Source: Schistocerca nitens
Lineage: Eukaryota > Arthropoda > Insecta > Orthoptera > Acrididae
Assembly (NCBI RefSeq): GCF_023898315.1
Contig: NC_064621.1
Coordinates: 535,701,383-535,765,382, forward strand
Direction: 5' to 3'
DNA: 64,000 bases
Shown piece by piece: positions 44,902 to 55,477 of this stretch. The notes beneath the pieces are model-generated. The model did not search any database. It was given only the letters and a program-made list of their open reading frames with translations, and was not told the DNA's origin. Within the stretch, counting starts at the first letter, position 1; every line of letters begins with the position of its first letter. The position numbers and the translations under genes were made by a program.

Positions 44902-46741
44902 CAGAGTGGTCCATTGATAGTGACCGGGCCAAATATCTCACGAAATAAGCATCAAACGAAAAAAACTACAAAGAACGAAAGTCGTCTAGCTTGAAGGGGA
45001 AGACCAGATGGCGCTATGGTTGGCCCGCTAGATGGCGCTGCCATAGGTCAAACGGATATCAACTGCGTTTTTTAAATAGGAACCCCCATTTTTCTTACAT
45101 ATTCGTATAGTACGTAAAGAAATATGAATGTTTTACTTGGACCACTTTTTTCGCTTTGTGATAGATGGCGCTGTAATAGTCACAAACGTATAAGTACGTG
45201 GTATCACGTAACATTCCGCCAGTGTGGACGGTATTTGCATCGTGATACATGCCCCCTGTTAAAATGGACCGTTTACCAATTGCGGAAAAGGTCAATATCG
45301 TGTTGATGTATGGCTATTGTGATCAAAATGCCCAACGGGCGTGTGCTGTGTATGCTGCTCGGTATCCTGGACGACATCATCCAAGTGTCCGGACCGTTCG
45401 CCGAATAATTACGTTATTTAAGGCAACAGGAAGTGTTCAGCCACATGTGAAAAGTCAACCATGACCTGCAACAAATGATGATGCCGAAGTAGGTGCTTTA
45501 GCTACTGTCACGGCTAATCCGCACATCGGTGACAGACAAATTGCGCGAGAATCTCGGTGTTGAGAATGCCATATCAACATCGATTGCACCTAGAAATTTC
45601 ATGGCGACGACTTTGAATGTCTTGTACAGTTCTGCCACTGGGCACAAGAGAAATTACGGGACAATGACAGATTTTTGTACGCGTTCTATTTAGCGACGAA
45701 GCGTCATTCACCAACAGCGGTAACGTAAACCGGCATAATATGCACTATTGGACAAAGGAAAATCCACGATGGCTTCGACAAGTGGAACATAAGCGACCTT
45801 GTCGCGTTAATGTATGGTGCGGCATTATGGGAGGAAGGATAATTGGCCCCCATTTTATCGATGGCAATCTAAACGGTGCAATGTATGCTGATTTCCTACG
45901 TAATGTTCTATCGATGTTACTACAAGATGTTTCACTGCATGTACTTCCAACATGATGGATGTCCGGCACATAGCTCGCGTGCGGTTGAAGCGGTATTGAA
46001 TAGCATATTTCATGACATGTGGATTGGTCGTCGAAGCACCATACCATGGCCGGCACGTTCACCGGATCTGACGTTCCCGGATTTCTTTTTGTGGGGAAAG
46101 TTGAAGGATATTTGCCAGCGTGATCCACCGACAACGGCTGACAACATGCGTCAGCGCATTGTCAATGCCTGTGCGAACATTACAGAAAGCGAACTACTCA
46201 CTGTTGAGAGGAATGTCGTTACACGTATTGCCAAATGTATTGAGGTTGACGGACATCATTTTGAGTATTTACTGCATTGATGTGGTATTTACAGGTAATC
46301 ACGCTGTAACAGCATGCGTTCTCAGAAATGATAAGTTGACAAAGGTACATGTATCACGTTGGAACAACCGAAATAAAATGTTCAAACGTACCTACGTTCT
46401 GTATTTTAATTTAAAAAACTACCAACTGTTCGTCTAAAGTTGTGAGCCATATGTTTGTGACTATTACAGCGCCATCTATCACAAAGCGAAAAAAGTGGTC
46501 CAAGTAAAACGTTCATATTTGTTTATGTACTACACGAATATGTAATAAAAAATGGGGGTTCCTATTTAAAAAAAAAACGCAGTTGATATCCGTTTGACCT
46601 ATGGCAGCGCCATCTAGCGGGCCAGCCATAGCGCCATCTGGTTTCCCCTTCAAGCTAGTCAAGTTTCATTCATTGTAGTTTTTTCGTTTGATGCTTATTT
46701 CGTGAGATATTTGTCCCGGTCACGATCAACGGACCACCCTG
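44902..46741 (+). mobile_element. Tc/mariner-superfamily transposon with ~290-bp terminal inverted repeats
   Basis: The left repeat 44902-45190 and right repeat 46450-46741 are reverse complements almost throughout (for example gatggcgctgtaatagtcac near the inner edge). TA flanks both sides. 1840 bp long. Single-family Tc/mariner elements usually have short repeats, so these are unusually long. Confidence 0.9.
45264..46280 (+). pseudogene. Transposase of the long-TIR element, DDD with wide spacing
   Basis: Starts at ATG 45264 (MDRLPIAEKVNIVLMYGYCD), with a first helix-turn-helix containing HHPSVRTVRRIITLFKATGS. A stop follows at about 45463 and frameshifts near 45560-45680. The first aspartate lies in VLFSDEASFTNSGN (about 45687), followed by VNVWCGIMGGRIIGPHFIDG. 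After a frameshift near 45940, MYFQHDGCPAHSSRAVEAVL holds the second aspartate. RSPDLTFPDFFLWGKLKD holds the third, about 41 residues later, the DD41D-type spacing rather than DD34D. Not translatable as is. Confidence 0.8.
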
Positions 46742-46779
46742 TATAATAAATGGCATCGGATCGATGACTGCAGTTGTTC

Positions 46780-47306
46780 CAGTTTATCACATACGTCACG
46801 CACATGACACCGCTCGTCCGCATACGACTCGAAAAACTGCGGCTACCATCGCTGGAGCTGGACTCCAGGTACTGCCACACGCACCGTGTTCTCCTGACTT
46901 TGCCCCTTCTGATTACTACCTGTTCGGGTCTATGAAGAGACCTCTGCGCAGACATCATTTCGCGGACTCCCAGGAACTGCGAGCAGCTGTCCTGCGATGG
47001 CTGCGACAGACTCTAGAAAGATGGATGGAGCAGGACGCGCAGAAGTTAAAGGGGTTTCAGGAGCATAAGGCGGCTATGGCACAGCTGAAACTCCTATTTC
47101 AGCGACGGCAGCCGTCGTTTTCCGACTCGTATGGTGACGAGCGTGGTCGTGCTGCAAGAGCAGTTTTCGTGACGCTGCATACTCTCCACCCACTGGCACC
47201 AATCACCTGTGAATTCAGCGTCTACACCCTCCTTCCACAGAAACCACTTCGTCCAGTGCTGTGCTTGCTGATCATACTCCATACAGATGCCCAGTTTACT
47301 ATGTAA
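46780..47306 (+). pseudogene. mariner transposase C-terminal fragment in an extended ORF
   Basis: HIRHAHDTARPHTTRKTAAT (second aspartate), LPHAPCSPDFAPSDYYLFGS (third aspartate, 34 residues on) and RWLRQTLERWMEQDAQKLKG are mariner blocks. Upstream sequence is missing. The frame stays open for roughly 85 more codons past the mariner homology with no recognisable domain, probably by chance. Confidence 0.65.
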
Positions 47307-47452
47307 TGCGTATGTGCCTTCCCTTCACGTGTTTAAGCCACGTATTACGCACATTTATGCGATCGGGAATGCTCAGTAGCAGCCAGGCTACATGTACATT
47401 TAACAATTAAGCGTCAGCAAGGAGCATTGGTGATGAAATCATAGGAGGCAAT
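47307..47452. other. No feature recognised
   Basis: Short unassigned sequence. Confidence 0.3.
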
Positions 47453-48056
47453 GTTGTGCAACCTTACTAGCGACAAGATCCGACTATCTGGGAGTAGGAT
47501 CTTACAATCTGAGACAGTGTTCCGAGACAAACTTCCGTCACAATGTCCGCAAACGTGACGTCAGATCCGCCTAGCAACAGCGATCTGAACGCCCATTGGC
47601 TGAAGGTTTGGATATATATATATGTAGGAAACGAGAGAAGTGTCCTTATAGGCTGAGCGAGAAAGGGAGGGTCTCTCTTGTCCTTCGGGAAGACAGGGTG
47701 AGTTAGTCGCGAGGAGCCACGCAAAACGCACGGTCGAGTAACCGGGGCAGCTCTAAACGAACGGTCGCAAGTGCATATTTCAGATGTTAAACAAGATATA
47801 AAGTGAAGTTATCAGTTATAAGAACGCCACGTGTCGTGGGCAGTGTCTATCATTATGTAAAGCTAGAAAACTGTGTTAATGTGTGTAAAGGGTCGAATAT
47901 AATGACGTAGTCCAGAGCCGCCATATTGCAAATACTGATTCTGTGACGTGTGCGACAAAGCAATTTCTGTATTAAAACAAGTATAGTTCAAATGTTGTTG
48001 ACAATTAACAACTGGCATCCCTAAACACTCCACTTCAGCAGCATCACCACCTACAT
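47453..48056 (+). repeat. Candidate LTR or promoter-like block
   Basis: The block starts tgttgtgcaacc and ends cacctaca (TG...CA). It contains a CCAAT-like cccattggctg at about 47592 and a TATA-like ggatatatatatatg 18 bases later. It is directly followed by tggaacctggcgactaag, which resembles the leader/primer-binding start of some insect Gypsy-type elements. No second LTR, gag or pol is present. It could be a solo LTR or coincidence. Confidence 0.3.
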
Positions 48057-49124
48057 GGAACCTGGCGACTAAGCGCTACTACTGTGCTACGAGGGACTTA
48101 CCGAAGCAGCAAGACACCAGGTTAGTGATGCCGCCCAGAGAAGCACTTCCTTCTCGCTAAACGCCAATGAGGGTGTTGTAACTACACACGTATCGTACAT
48201 ACGTAGTTTCCGCTCACGTCGTGACAGCATTTGGGAAAATGTGACGTACAGTGCAGAGATTACACTTATATTGATCGTTGTGCTACCTAAGGTTAAACCA
48301 ATTGCAATTGCAACGGTGAATAAATTGGTGCAACAGGAATGATGGGAAAAAATTAAGCGTAAATACAGAGTGAGTACTGTCTCACGTGTTCCAACATTTT
48401 TCCGGATTCCAAAATGTTCTTCTCCCAGGTCAGTTCTTCTAGTCGTTCCATACTTCTGTAGCTAACTCGTGTGACTATTTTGCAACCATGAGTTACTAAA
48501 GAGACTGTTCGGTACCATGTACATTACTTGCCTTCGTTCGTATAGGGATAAGGTAGTCATCATTGCGTGGGTGCGTTCTCTTCTGCGAGTGCGCATGTTG
48601 GTAACCCGCCTGTTCAAAGAGACATATGCCACTTTATGACCTGGCACGAGCGGGGCAGGCGCTGTTTCTGGCCGGGTAACGGGCCATAAAGCGTCAGGAA
48701 ATGCGGGTATGTGGCTCCGAGGTCCTGAAGAATGGAGTCTCGCTGCGACGCGACTGCAGGCAGCAGTTATAACTGCACGCGGCCCCGTATCAAACATTCA
48801 GTGCCGCCGTCTGGGGTCCGCAGCTGCTGAATAATACCCGCGGATAAATAATGGCCGAAGCACCACCTGCACACCGCGTCTCAATTCTGCATGCTGCGGG
48901 CCTCCGCAGCAGCCTCCGAGCTGGCCGATGACGTCACTACGACAGAAGCCCTCGCGTACGCTCACGCAATCGCCTGAGAGCCCCTCTACGCTCGCGAATG
49001 GCTTTGCGAATTAGCGACGCGTCGGCTGCGAGGTCATTCGGGGTGGAAGGTCTTTTTCCCTGGTAGTACAGGTCTGACGTAAAGACACTCAGTCCATTCA
49101 ACAGCGTACAGGATGAAGCTTATA
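48057..49124. other. No gene recognised; GC/CpG-rich from about 48580
   Basis: About 48580-49050 is GC- and CpG-rich with no convincing ORF. It could be a CpG-rich promoter-like stretch; I see no conserved coding sequence beside it. Confidence 0.3.
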
Positions 49125-50460
49125 CACTACTGGCCATTAAAATTGCTACACCAAGAAGAAATGCAGATGATAAACGGGTGTTCATTGGACAAATATATTA
49201 TACTAGAACTGACATGTGATTACATTTTCACGCAATTTCGGTACATAGATCCTGAGAAATCAGTACCCAGAACAACCACCTATGCCAGTAATAACGGCCT
49301 TCATACGCCTGGGCATTGAGTCAAACAGAGCTTCAACATGATAATAAAGTTCATCAGGAGTAGTGACTGGCGTATTGTGACTAGCCAGTAGCTCGGCCAC
49401 CATTGACCAGACGTTTTCAATTGGTGAGAGATCTGGAGAATGTGCTGGCCAGGGCAGCAGTCGAACATTTTCTGTATTGAGTAAGGCCCGTACAGGACCT
49501 GCAACATGCGGTCGTGCATTATTCTGCTGAAATGTAGGGTTTCGCAGGGATCGAATGAAGGATAGAGCCACGGGTCGTAACACATCTGAAATGTAACGTC
49601 CACTGGTCAAAGTGTCGTCAATGCGAACAAGAGTGACAGAGATGTGTAACCAATGGCATTCCATACCATCACGCCGGGTGATACGCCAGTATGACGATGA
49701 CGAATACACGCTTCCAATGTGCGTTCACCGCGATGTCACCAAACACGGATGCGACCATCATGATGCTGTGAACAGAACCTGGATTGATCCGAAAAATTAC
49801 GTTTTGCCATTCGTGCACCCAGGTTCGTCGTTGAGTACACCACAGCAGGCGCTCCTGTCTGTGATGCAGAGTCAAGGGTAACCGCAGCCATGGTCTCCGA
49901 GCTGATAGTCCACGCTGCTGCAAACGTCGTCGAACTGTTCGTGCAGATGGTTGTTGTCTTGCAAACGTCCCCATCTGTTGACTCAGGGATCGAGACGTGG
50001 CTGCACGATCCGTTACAGCCATGAGGAGAAGATGCCTGTCATATCGACTGCTAGTCATACGAGGCCTTTGGGATCCAGAACGGCGTTCCGTATTACCCTC
50101 CTGAACCCACCGATTCCATATTATGCTAACAGTCTTTGGATCTCGACCAACGCGAGCAGCAATGTCGCGATGCGATAAACCGCGATAGTCTACAGTCCGA
50201 CCTTTATCAAAGTCGGAACCGAGATGGTACGCATTTCTCCTCCTTACACGAGCCATCGCAACAACGCTTCACCGGGCAACTCCGGTCAACTGCTATTTGT
50301 GTATGAGACATCGGTTGGAAATTTTCCTCATGTCAGCGCGTTGTTTGAATGCTCTGAAAAGCTAATCATTTGCATATCACAGCATCTTCTTCCTCCCGGT
50401 TAAATTTCGCGTCTGTAGCACTTCATCTTCGTGGTGTAGCAATTTTAATGGCCAGTAGTG
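49125..50460 (-). mobile_element. Tc1-like transposon (same family as 29908)
   Basis: Ends cactactggccattaaaatt on both sides (inverted), TA outside. 1336 bp, no nested insertion. Confidence 0.92.
49260..50256 (-). pseudogene. Tc1-like transposase pseudogene
   Basis: The N-terminal frame from 50256 (MARVRRRNAYHLGSDFDKGR) is open for 195 codons and frameshifts before the first aspartate block (VIFRINPGSVHS in the shifted frame, where DESRF is expected). The C-terminal frame (49709-49260) has RYISDVLRPVALSFIRSLRN, FQQNNARPHVAGPVRALLNT (second aspartate changed to asparagine) and SPDLSPIENVWSMVAELLAS. It ends with VITGIGGCSGY. Inactive. Confidence 0.88.
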
Positions 50461-50520
50461 TATGTAAATTAACGTTAGCTGAATTTTCTGACGATGTTGA
50501 CAGATCATGACAACACTATT
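50461..50520. other. Spacer
   Basis: Short sequence between a Tc1 end and a dispersed repeat. Confidence 0.3.
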
Positions 50521-50790
50521 AAACGGAAAACATTTCCTGATGTTCTGCGAAATTGTTTTTATTTGTCCATGAACCAGCTTGCGGCTATGTTCAGATAACA
50601 ACTGAATTTCGCAAACTAAAAAAAAATGATGTGCGACTTACAGAGATATTATTTCCACAGACGATACAAAAATGTTGATGTATAAAGTATTTACATAGGA
50701 AGTATAATATTTTATTCTCAGGCAGAAATAGTTAAATTAACTAATAAAAAGAAAACTAAGTTTTTTATGTGGAGATACATTCAACAGCTG
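50521..50790 (+). repeat. Dispersed repeat X, copy 1
   Basis: aacatttcctgatgttctgc, then gagatacattcaacagctg. Colinear over about 270 bp with 55604-55890, same orientation, roughly 70-75% alike by eye. Contains a degraded cagcttgcggctatgttcag block matching ctgctttcggcatcttaggc in copy 2. Family not recognised. Confidence 0.6.
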
Positions 50791-51547
50791 ATGAAAAGCT
50801 AACTGGTATACCAGCTGGTTCGCTTCTCATGAATGCTGGTGGTCAGTTTTCCATTACATAGTCGTGTCCACATACCTTCCTTGCCAAGTTACGTAGCTGC
50901 GCTGTACCGTGCCGCATGCAGTCTCGCGTCGGACAGCGGCCTTAATGTTCTCGCACATCAGCGCATACATTGAAACTGGCGCCACCGAGGCGAGCTGTAC
51001 GTGATGCTAAAGCGTCTCTAGACGGAGGGAGTAGTCTGCTTCCAGTAAGTACGCCATTCAAACAGCCACAAGAAAAACACGAAAGGCCCCTTACGAAGCT
51101 TACTTGTACTCTATTATTTCTTGTCGGGTCTACAGAAGACTTATATCAGTGACTTTGTTTCTTATAGGTTTGCTACAATTGCGTAAGAAACTACGATAGT
51201 TTCCTTTACGGAAACGAAGTTCAGTCACGTATCTACGAGTGTAATAAAATTTCGAAACGGCGTCGGCCTTTGTTTCATGAGCAACTGATCATTATTAGCG
51301 TGGGCGCAAACAGATGATAAATATCTTTAAAGGTTCAAAATTTATTTTAAGTAAAAAACTTAGACGATTATTCCAGTATGAGCCAGGGCTAGAGCTTCCA
51401 ATACATTTATCTGGATTTCAGAACTGCAAGATTGACGCAAGCAGCTTCCAAATCGACAAAACTATTCTCAACGGTCCTAGAATAACAAAATGAAGGCTTT
51501 CAAGACTGGTGTTTACCTCCAGGCTGACAATCCGTGGTCTACACATA
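50791..51547. other. No gene recognised
   Basis: Unassigned sequence, ORFs of 60 codons or less. Confidence 0.3.
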
Positions 51548-51574
51548 CGAGGGGCGTTCAGTAAGTGATGAAAC

Positions 51575-51646
51575 ACAACAATTAAACAATTTTTTCAGCC
51601 TTCAGTTGCAAGGTAAGGAAGGCTGAAAAAATTGTTTAATTGTTGT
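51575..51646. repeat. Perfect 29-bp hairpin inside the mariner end
   Basis: 51575-51603 and 51618-51646 are exact reverse complements (aattaaacaattttttcagc within the arm), with a 14-nt loop. It looks like a local inverted duplication of mariner terminal sequence. Confidence 0.9.
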
Positions 51647-52173
51647 ACATTTCACAGTTGCTGACACGCTGCAATATGTTAAAGATTTGATGAAACACAC
51701 CTTTTTCTTGAAAGCAGATTGGTATGTTATTCCTATTCTTTTGGCTACAAGACCCAGTTTTTCAACATAATCTCCGCTCAATGCGACGGCCTCACTCCAC
51801 GTTACTGGGAGGCCGCATCGTACCATTCTATCGGTCGACGTCGGAGCTAGCCTCTTGCTGCATCAATAACCTCCTCCCAATCACCAAAATCCTACTTCTC
51901 GCGGAGCGCATCCTTCATTGGGGCAAGCAGTCGGAAGTTGTAAGGTGCGAGATCCGGGCTGTAGAGTGAATGAGAAGGAACAGTTAAACGAATTTAAATG
52001 AGCTCCTCTGGGGCGCGTAGACATGTGTGAGGCCTGGGGTTGTCATAAAGAAGAAGAAATTCGTCTGCATTTTTGCGGCGACGAACACGCTAAAGCTGTT
52101 TCTTCGATACCCTATGGGTAGTACAGCGTGAGTGACGACTTCAAACTGAATAACCCCTTCAGAGTCCCAGAAG

Positions 52174-52343
52174 ACCGGCCGCGGTGGCCGAGCGGTTCTA
52201 GGCGCTCCAGTCCGGAACCGCGCTGCAGGTTCGAATCCTGCCTCGGTCACGGATGTGGGTGACGTCCTTAGGTTTAAGTAGTTCTAAGTCTAGGGGACTG
52301 ATGACATCAGATGTTGAGGCCCATAGTGCTCAGAGCCATTTGA
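52174..52343 (+). repeat. SINE1, shortened in the head
   Basis: The head lacks about 20 bases before the B box (gcgctgcaggttcgaatcc). Flanked by agtcccagaag (52163-52173) and agtcccataag (52344-52354), an 11-bp duplication with one change. Confidence 0.88.
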
Positions 52344-52831
52344 AGTCCCATAAGGCCGTCGCCATTTCTTTACGGGCTGATGGCGCGGCTTTCAACTTTT
52401 TCTTCGGAGGAGAGCTGGTGTGGCCCCACTCCGTGGATTGCCGTTTTGTTTTCGGTTCGAAATGATGAAACCATGTTACAACGCCTATGACGATTATCGA
52501 CAAAAAATTAACACGATCAGCCTTGTAACGCGCAAGCAAGTGCGGACAGGTGGTCCGCCGTTGCCCTTTATGGTCTTCTGTTGTGCGACGCGAATTCCAG
52601 CGGGCATACACTTCTGAGTACCCCAGCTGGTGGAAGAGTGTCTCAGCACTACCAGCAGAGACGTCCAGTTGAGCAGCGAGGTGTTTGATTGTGATCCGTC
52701 GATCACCTCGAATGAGAGTGTCCGCACGTTGCAGCATAGCAGGAGTCACAGCTGTGAGCGGCCGACCGCCACGCGAGTAATGGGACAGGTTTGCGCGGCC
52801 TTGCTACAATGACGACAGTCGCCTCCTCCAA

Positions 52832-53012
52832 GCCTGTTGCTGTGGCCGAGCGGTTCTAGGTGCTTCAGTCCGGAACTGCGCTGCTGCTAAGGTTACAGGC
52901 ATGGATGTGTGTGATGCCCTTGGGTTAGTTAGGTTTAGATAGTTCTAAGTCTCGGGAACTGATGATCTCAGATGTTAAGTCCCATAGTGCTTAGAGCCAT
53001 TTGAACCATTTG
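52832..53012 (+). repeat. SINE1, B box deleted
   Basis: The head ends aaggttacaggcatggatgt, missing the usual ggttcgaatcctgcctcg. Flanked by the 11-bp direct repeat gcctcctccaa at 52821-52831 and 53013-53023. Since the flanks are perfect, the deletion may predate or accompany insertion. Confidence 0.88.
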
Positions 53013-53211
53013 AGCCTCCTCCAATTACTCACTGTGCTTTTGTTCAGTGCCAGGACTCCATAGACATTCTGCAAGCGCCTATGACCGAGCGAGGTGGCTC
53101 AGTAGTTAGCACACTGGACTCGCCTTACGGACGACGACGATTCAAACCCGCGTCCCACCCTCTTGCTTTAGAATTAATTTTAATACCTTCAGATGCTGAC
53201 GGGCGTTGATA

Positions 53212-54553
53212 CGAGGGCAGTTCAATAAGTAATGCAACACATTTTTTTTCTCGGCCAATTTTGGTTGAAAAAACCGGAAATTTCTTGTGGAATATTTTCA
53301 AACATTCCCGCTTCGTCTCGTATAGTTTCATTGACTTCCGACAGGTGGCAGCGCTGTACGGAGCTGTTAAAATGGCGTCTGTAACGGATGTGCGTTGCAA
53401 ACAACGGGCAGTGATCGAGTTTCTTTTGGCGGAAAACCAGGGCATCTCAGATATTCATAGGCGCTTGCAGGATGTCTACGGTGATCTGGCAGTGGACAAA
53501 AGCACGGTGAGTCGTTGGGCAAAGCGTGTGTCATCATCGCCGCAAGGTCAAGCAAGACTGTCTGATCTCCCGCGTGCGGGCCGGCCGTGCACAGCTGTGA
53601 CTCCTGCAATGGCGGAGCGTGCGAACACACTCGTTCGAGATGATCGACGGATCACCATCAAACAACTCAGTGCTCAACTTGGCATCTCTGTTGGTAGTGC
53701 TGTCACAATTGTTCACCAGTTGGGATATTCAAAGGTTTGTTCCCGTTGGGTCCCTCGTTGTCTAACCGAACACCATAAAGAGCAAAGGAGAACCATCTGT
53801 GCGGAATTGCTTGCTCGTCATGTGGCTGAGGGTGACAATTTCTTGTCAAAGATTGTTACAGGCGATGAAACATGGGTTCATCACTTCGAACCTGAAACAA
53901 AACGGCAATCAATGGAGTGGCGCCACACCCACTCCCCTACCAAGAAAAAGTTTAAAGCCATACCCTCAGCCGGTAAAGTCATGGTTACAGTCTTCTGGGA
54001 CGCTGAAGGGGTTATTCTGTTCGATGTCCTTCCCCATGGTCAAACGATCAACTCTGAAGTGTATTGTGCTACTCTTCAGAAATTGAAGAAACGACTTCAG
54101 CGTGTTCGTAGGCACAAAAATCAGAACGAACTTCTCCTTCTTCATGACAACGCAAGACCTCACACAAGTCTTCGCACCCGAGAGGAGCTCACAAAACTTC
54201 AGTGGACTGTTCTTCCTCATGCACCCTACAGCCCCGATCTCGCACCGTCGGATTTCCATATGTTTGGCCCAATGAAGGACGCAATCCGTGGGAGGCACTA
54301 CGCGGATGATGAAGAAGTTATTGATGCAGTACGACGTTGGCTCCGACATCGACCAGTGGAATGGTACCGTGCAGGCATACAGGCCCTCATTTCAAGGTGG
54401 CGTAAGGCCGTAGCATTGAATGGAGATTACGTTGAAAAATAGTGTTGTGTAGCTAAAAGATTGGGGAATAACCTGGTGTATTTCAATGCTGAATAAAACA
54501 ACCCCTGTTTCAGAAAAAAAAAATGTGTTGCATTACTTATTGAACTGCCGTCG
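53212..54553 (+). mobile_element. Intact mariner element
   Basis: Inverted ends of about 38 bp with a single visible mismatch (cgagggcagttcaataagta against cgacggcagttcaataagta), with TA duplicated at 53210-53211 and 54554-54555. 1342 bp. Nearly identical ends and an open transposase make it the youngest element of the nest. Confidence 0.95.
53372..54442 (+). CDS. mariner transposase, intact (356 aa, DD34D)
   Basis: DDD transposase that excises and reinserts its element at TA sites. The ORF is open without interruption. I chose ATG 53372 (MASVTDVRCKQRAVIEFLLA), which gives 356 residues, close to the mariner norm of about 345-350. The in-frame ATG at 53261 lies in the 5' untranslated/terminal region. 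N-terminal helix-turn-helix domains span about 10-115 with the RAGRP hook near 68-72. The WVPHEL-like linker motif reads WVPRCL (126-131). Catalytic aspartates are D165 (VTGDETWVHH), D259 (LLHDNARPHT) and D294 (SPDLAPSDFH); the last two are 34 residues apart. C-terminus NGDYVEK is canonical. Activity is inferred from intactness only. It lies inside a SINE-B and is related to the surrounding old mariner. Confidence 0.95.
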   Translation: MASVTDVRCKQRAVIEFLLAENQGISDIHRRLQDVYGDLAVDKSTVSRWAKRVSSSPQGQARLSDLPRAGRPCTAVTPAMAERANTLVRDDRRITIKQLSAQLGISVGSAVTIVHQLGYSKVCSRWVPRCLTEHHKEQRRTICAELLARHVAEGDNFLSKIVTGDETWVHHFEPETKRQSMEWRHTHSPTKKKFKAIPSAGKVMVTVFWDAEGVILFDVLPHGQTINSEVYCATLQKLKKRLQRVRRHKNQNELLLLHDNARPHTSLRTREELTKLQWTVLPHAPYSPDLAPSDFHMFGPMKDAIRGRHYADDEEVIDAVRRWLRHRPVEWYRAGIQALISRWRKAVALNGDYVEK

Positions 54554-55276
54554 TATATATCAACTGGGACAAGGGAAAATGTGTGCCCCGACCGGGACTC
54601 GAAACCGGGATCTCCTGCTTTCATGGCACACGCTCTATGCACCTGAGCCACCGAGGGCACAGAGGATAGTGCGACTGCAGGCACTATCTCGCGTACGCCT
54701 CCCGCGAGACCCACATTCACACCTTATATGTCCACACACTACATTCGTACTGTCCCACGCCAACAGACTCATTACTCGTGGAAGACATTCTTACCAAGTC
54801 CCATAAGAGTTCGGGGAATATGTGTGCATCCGCACAGAACAAGAAGGTCATGGCCGGTATTGCGAGAACGAAATACTCATACATGCGTATGGTGTCAGTT
54901 CTTCCGGACATGTCCAAAAGAACAGACACCATGACCATATATAAGTATTACTCTTGATTTAGATTTTCCCTGATTTCCCTAAACAGCTTCAGGCAAATGC
55001 CGGGATGGTTTTTTGATAGGGCACGGCCAGCTTCCCTCTCCATCCTTCCGTAATCCGATGGGAAGGATAACCTCGCTGTTTGGCTTCTCCCCCCAAATCA
55101 ACCAACCAACGAACCAACCAAGTGCCTATGAATGTCTCTGATGCTCTGGTTTTGCTCCAACAGAAACTCAATCACTGCTCTCTGCTTGGAACGCACCTTC
55201 GTTGCAGAGGCCATTTTGAAGGCTACGTATAGCGGCGCCGCTACGTAACGAAACTTCGTAAAACTGCAAGGGCTCA

Positions 55277-55477
55277 GCCGGCCTGTGCGGCCGAGCGGTT
55301 CTAGGCGCTTCAGTCTGGAACCGCGCGACTGCTACGGTCGCAGGTTCGAATCCTGCCTCGGGCATGGATGTGTGTGATGTTCTTAGGTTAGTTAGGTTTA
55401 TGTAGTTCAAAGTTCTATGGGACTGATGACCTCAGATGTTAAGTCCCATAGTGCTCAGTGCCATTTGAATCCTTTTT
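55277..55477 (+). repeat. SINE1
   Basis: Complete copy in the 5' UTR of the old mariner, flanked by gcaagggctca (55266-55276) and gtaagggctga (55478-55488). Confidence 0.9.

Larger units (their letters stand above)
53173..54950 (-). repeat. SINE-B (fourth tRNA-derived family), split by an intact mariner
   Basis: Pieces 53173-53211 and 54554-54950. The minus-strand head contains an atcccggtttcgagtccc B box and a ggtggctcaggtgcatagag A box region. Target duplication in SINE-A: ctcttgctttaga (53160-53172) and ctcttgatttaga (54951-54963). Confidence 0.8.
53085..55118 (+). repeat. SINE-A, split by a SINE-B that carries a mariner
   Basis: Head 53085-53172 (gaggtggctcagtagttagc) and body 54951-55118 (ttccctgatttccctaaaca) make one SINE-A. 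Flanking duplication: caagcgcctatga (53072-53084) and caagtgcctatga (55119-55131), 13 bp with one change. The insert duplicates ctcttgctttaga. Confidence 0.88.
51755..55214 (-). pseudogene. mariner transposase pseudogene, broken by four insertions
   Basis: Starts at ATG 55214: MASATKVRSKQRAVIEFLLE and NQSIRDIHR, then interrupted by the composite SINE at 53085-55118. It continues (52749-52330) with MLQRADTLIRGDRRITIKHL, QLGYSEVYARW and WFHHFEPKTKRQSTEW, where the TGDETW aspartate block reads IGVVTW, so the first catalytic aspartate is lost. After the SINE1 at 52174 the rest is degraded, ending with EAVALSGDYVEK near 51755. Clearly related to the intact mariner inside it (MASVTDVRCKQRAVIEFLLA). 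Confidence 0.85.
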
